A DNA stretch of 64,000 bases from Xiphias gladius (taxonomy: Eukaryota > Chordata > Actinopteri > Istiophoriformes > Xiphiidae). The position numbers and the translations under genes are program-made. The DNA lies in contig NC_053422.1 in the NCBI RefSeq assembly GCF_016859285.1, positions 11,145,501 through 11,209,500 on the forward strand. The letters run 5' to 3'. Position 1 is the stretch's first letter; the number at the start of each line of letters is the position of its first letter. Shown in pieces: positions 61,590-64,000 of the stretch. Under the pieces are notes generated by a model. The model did no database searches. It was not told where the DNA came from and saw only the letters and a list, made by a program, of their open reading frames with translations.

Positions 61590-63869
61590 GAAAAAACGGG
61601 AATACTAATTCTTAACAGCCAGTCTTCTGATCCGAAACTTCCAGGCTTGCCGGAAGGGGGACGAGCTCAGTGTCCGAGAGCGTTAATCTACCTTAACACG
61701 GAGAGGTTTTACCCAAGTCCTTTATCTAGTATTAAGCAGACAATCAATTTCAAACTACACAGCTCTACTTGAACCTAGCCTGTTCTCTTTCTTGTTATTG
61801 CTGGCACAAGAAGAAAGATGGTTGGCTATTGCTTCCTCTTTTTGCCTCTCTCTCGTCTAACCGCGTTGTGCAGTCGGTCAGTGAGGCCGGTTAACTGACG
61901 GGGCCGTTGGAGGAAATGATTTACAGACGAAATGTAGCTATCGCAAAAAAAAAAAAAAATACCCTCATTTGACAGTAAAACATCCGTAAGCAAACACGGC
62001 GAAAAATCGCTTATAAAAAGCAAGTCAGTGACCCCACCGGAAGTACTTTGTACAAAAGTACTTTTTGCACAAGCGTGTTTTTTTTTTTTTTAACCAACTA
62101 CTGTGCTGTAACTGTTATGGACACAAGATGGCGCCAGAGCACCGCCACGTTCGATGTCGTTTGTTTTTCTGGTTATGAATTTACCAAACATGAAATTAAT
62201 GGCGGAGTTAACCCGTGGTGGAGGAAGTACGCCGATCATTTGGACTTATTAAGTAAAAGCACCGATGCCACCATGTTGAAAGTACTCCATTACAGCCAAA
62301 AGTCCTGCTATTCAAGTAAAACTCCTGTATTCGGGTTAAATCTTATCAGTAAAATGTACTTTAAGTATCAATAGTAAAACGTCCCCTGTGCCCGATATAT
62401 TGTATCATTCATATTATATATGGCATTATTACATTGTTAATACCGATGCAGCAATGTGTGAGCAGCATTTTACTGTTGTAGCTGCTCGAGGAGGAGCCAG
62501 TTTTAATTAGTCCACTGGAGACGAGGTAGTTCAGTCCAGTGTTTCCCGACCCGGGTTTCGGCCCCCTCCAAAGGGAAACCACACAAATCTGAAACTATTT
62601 TCTGTACAGCGTCACAAGCCAAAAATGGCTGGGAACCCCACTTCCAATCTTTGATAATGCAATTTAAAACCAAGTTCTGATACACGCATCTGTTTTCAGT
62701 TCCTCTTTGCTTTTCTCTACATTCTTTGCTTTTATTAAATGATCGAATACTTTTATTTGAATGAAACCACATGAGAAGTTTAGAGGGGGAGCTATCTGTT
62801 TGTTGGAAGTGCTTAAAACTCAAGAAATCTGTAACATGACAAGGGGCCTGAACTAGACACTGATTTTTTTTTTAAGAGGTCACAAGCCAAAAGATTGGAA
62901 ACCACTGGTTTAATCTTTAGCAACGTGTTGTTTTTAATAATCTTACAATATGTTGTTCTAATGTAACAATATCTGCCTTATGCATGTAGTTGAGTAAAAA
63001 GTACGATATTTGCCTCGTGGAGTAGAAGTAGAAATTAATAAAATCCTCAAGAGTATATTTCTGGGTTAAATTAACATAGTAAAACAAAACTGTAATAACT
63101 TTAACAAATAAGATGAGGGAAATATCTTTCAAGCTGCTCCACAAATTCTATCCAGTAAAATCCTACCTCCACAGTCTAAAAAAAGGCGTCAATACATACT
63201 GTTCTTTCTGTGATGAATACTCAGAGACGTCCATTTATTATGGCTCTGCAACTACACACAGATATTTTGGTCTGGTACTAATAAGTTTATTTGTAAAGGT
63301 AAATAAATAAATAAAAAGTAGAAAATAAACAAACAAAAAAAACCCACACAAGACAAATCCCTACCCTAGGTGAAGTTATAAAGATGAAAGCTTATTTTAT
63401 TGCACTAGTAATATGATGGCTGGGCTCCATCTCATAATAAATTTGGGTTTTTGAAGCCTCGGTGAGTTTGTTATTTGCTACATTTTATATCAATGTCCAA
63501 AGATTTTCGTATCCAAAAATTGTAGATGTTGTAGGTATTTTTTTTTTATTTAATCTTTTTGGCCGTGAAAGATTTTAAAAAGCGACTTTGTTTTTGTAAA
63601 CCTTTATATTTTACTTACAGAGGTTACCTAGGTGACAGTCGAATTCGGCCGGACCCGCCGTGTTAACGTCAAAGCTGTCGTAAAATGACGCAACCCTCAT
63701 ACTGATGCTGGCCTTCCGCTGTTTAAACCGGCGTGGAACTGCTTTAGCATTACTTAATCGATTATTTTTATGTTGTCTATTTACGTGTGTTTACCACATC
63801 CGATTTGGCGCAGTAAGTGCGGACGAGCTTTGTCACTGTTGAGGAACACGGTACCGGCCAACAACGAGG
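61590..63869. other. Divergent CUL4B / MCTS1 intergenic region
   Basis: Holds both promoters. A YY1-like AAGATGGCG lies at 62125-62133, about 0.5 kb upstream of the CUL4B start. An ETS-like CGGAAGT lies near 62038. A CpG-bearing stretch with CRE-like TGACGCAA sits just before MCTS1 (63680-63700). The middle is AT-rich with no gene seen. Confidence 0.5.
62125..62133 (+). promoter_or_regulatory. YY1-like promoter motif
   Basis: AAGATGGCG, the classic YY1 core, in the CUL4B upstream region. The sequence is seen directly; function is inferred. Confidence 0.4.
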
Positions 63870-63880
63870 ATGTTTAAAAA
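63870..63880 (+). CDS. MCTS1: MCTS1 re-initiation factor, start of first coding exon (partial)
   Basis: ATG TTT AAA AA followed by the donor GTACGT encodes MFK plus two bases of the next codon, matching the start of MCTS1 (MFKKF). MCTS1 works with DENR to recycle ribosomes and re-initiate translation. Only 11 coding bases are present; the rest lies beyond the right edge. The call rests on the short peptide, the donor and its place head-to-head with CUL4B, exactly as in other vertebrates. The flanking sequence has promoter-like CpG and CRE/ETS-like words. A chance ATG cannot be fully excluded. Confidence 0.8.
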
Positions 63881-64000
63881 GTACGTTGCTGATTATTTCC
63901 CTGTTGTAGCATTAGCTAATAACAGCTAAGTGGCTAACGCTAACTGATTATAAATCAGGTTTTTGAGCTTGATGAAGATTTTTCTTAAGTCAGTGAGACT

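Overview
This window is vertebrate nuclear DNA, most likely from a ray-finned (probably percomorph) fish. The genes have short exons with ordinary GT-AG introns, their proteins are clear orthologs of vertebrate proteins with fish-like divergence, and the non-coding DNA is full of teleost-style material: a Tc1-like relic, several families of short inverted-repeat elements, CA/TA microsatellites and long poly-A runs. Gene names come from recognising the proteins by eye. Exon borders come from splice-site and phase bookkeeping, not from transcripts.

Layout, left to right: NKAP (minus, 3' end off the left edge); a decayed fragment copied from ZBTB33; ZBTB33/Kaiso (plus), with an upstream zinc-finger exon in phase with it; TMEM255A (minus, 9 coding exons, 320 aa); ATP1B4 (plus, 8 coding exons, 342 aa); LAMP2 (minus, 8 common coding exons plus three alternative last exons of the B, A and C types, 415-416 aa); CUL4B (minus, 20 coding exons, 874 aa); and the first 11 coding bases of MCTS1 (plus) at the right edge. 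Gene order and orientation match the human Xq24 block ZBTB33-TMEM255A-ATP1B4-LAMP2-CUL4B-MCTS1, with NKAP placed directly beside it.

These are separate housekeeping or tissue genes, not an operon: an RNA-binding/co-repressor factor (NKAP), a methyl-DNA/sequence-specific repressor (Kaiso), a four-pass membrane protein (TMEM255A), a Na,K-ATPase beta-type subunit (ATP1B4), a lysosomal membrane glycoprotein (LAMP2), a ubiquitin-ligase scaffold (CUL4B) and a translation re-initiation factor (MCTS1). The best leads are: (1) a C2H2 exon upstream of Kaiso that would splice in frame to give a 729-aa zinc finger-BTB-zinc finger protein; (2) a broken tandem fragment of Kaiso coding sequence 0.6 kb upstream of that exon; (3) an AT-AC, U12-type intron in CUL4B; (4) conservation of all three LAMP2 terminal exons together with a CLEAR-like E-box upstream; (5) a CUL4B start codon embedded in a potential splice acceptor; and (6) several families of short inverted-repeat elements shared between introns. 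No tRNA, rRNA, CRISPR or viral gene was seen.
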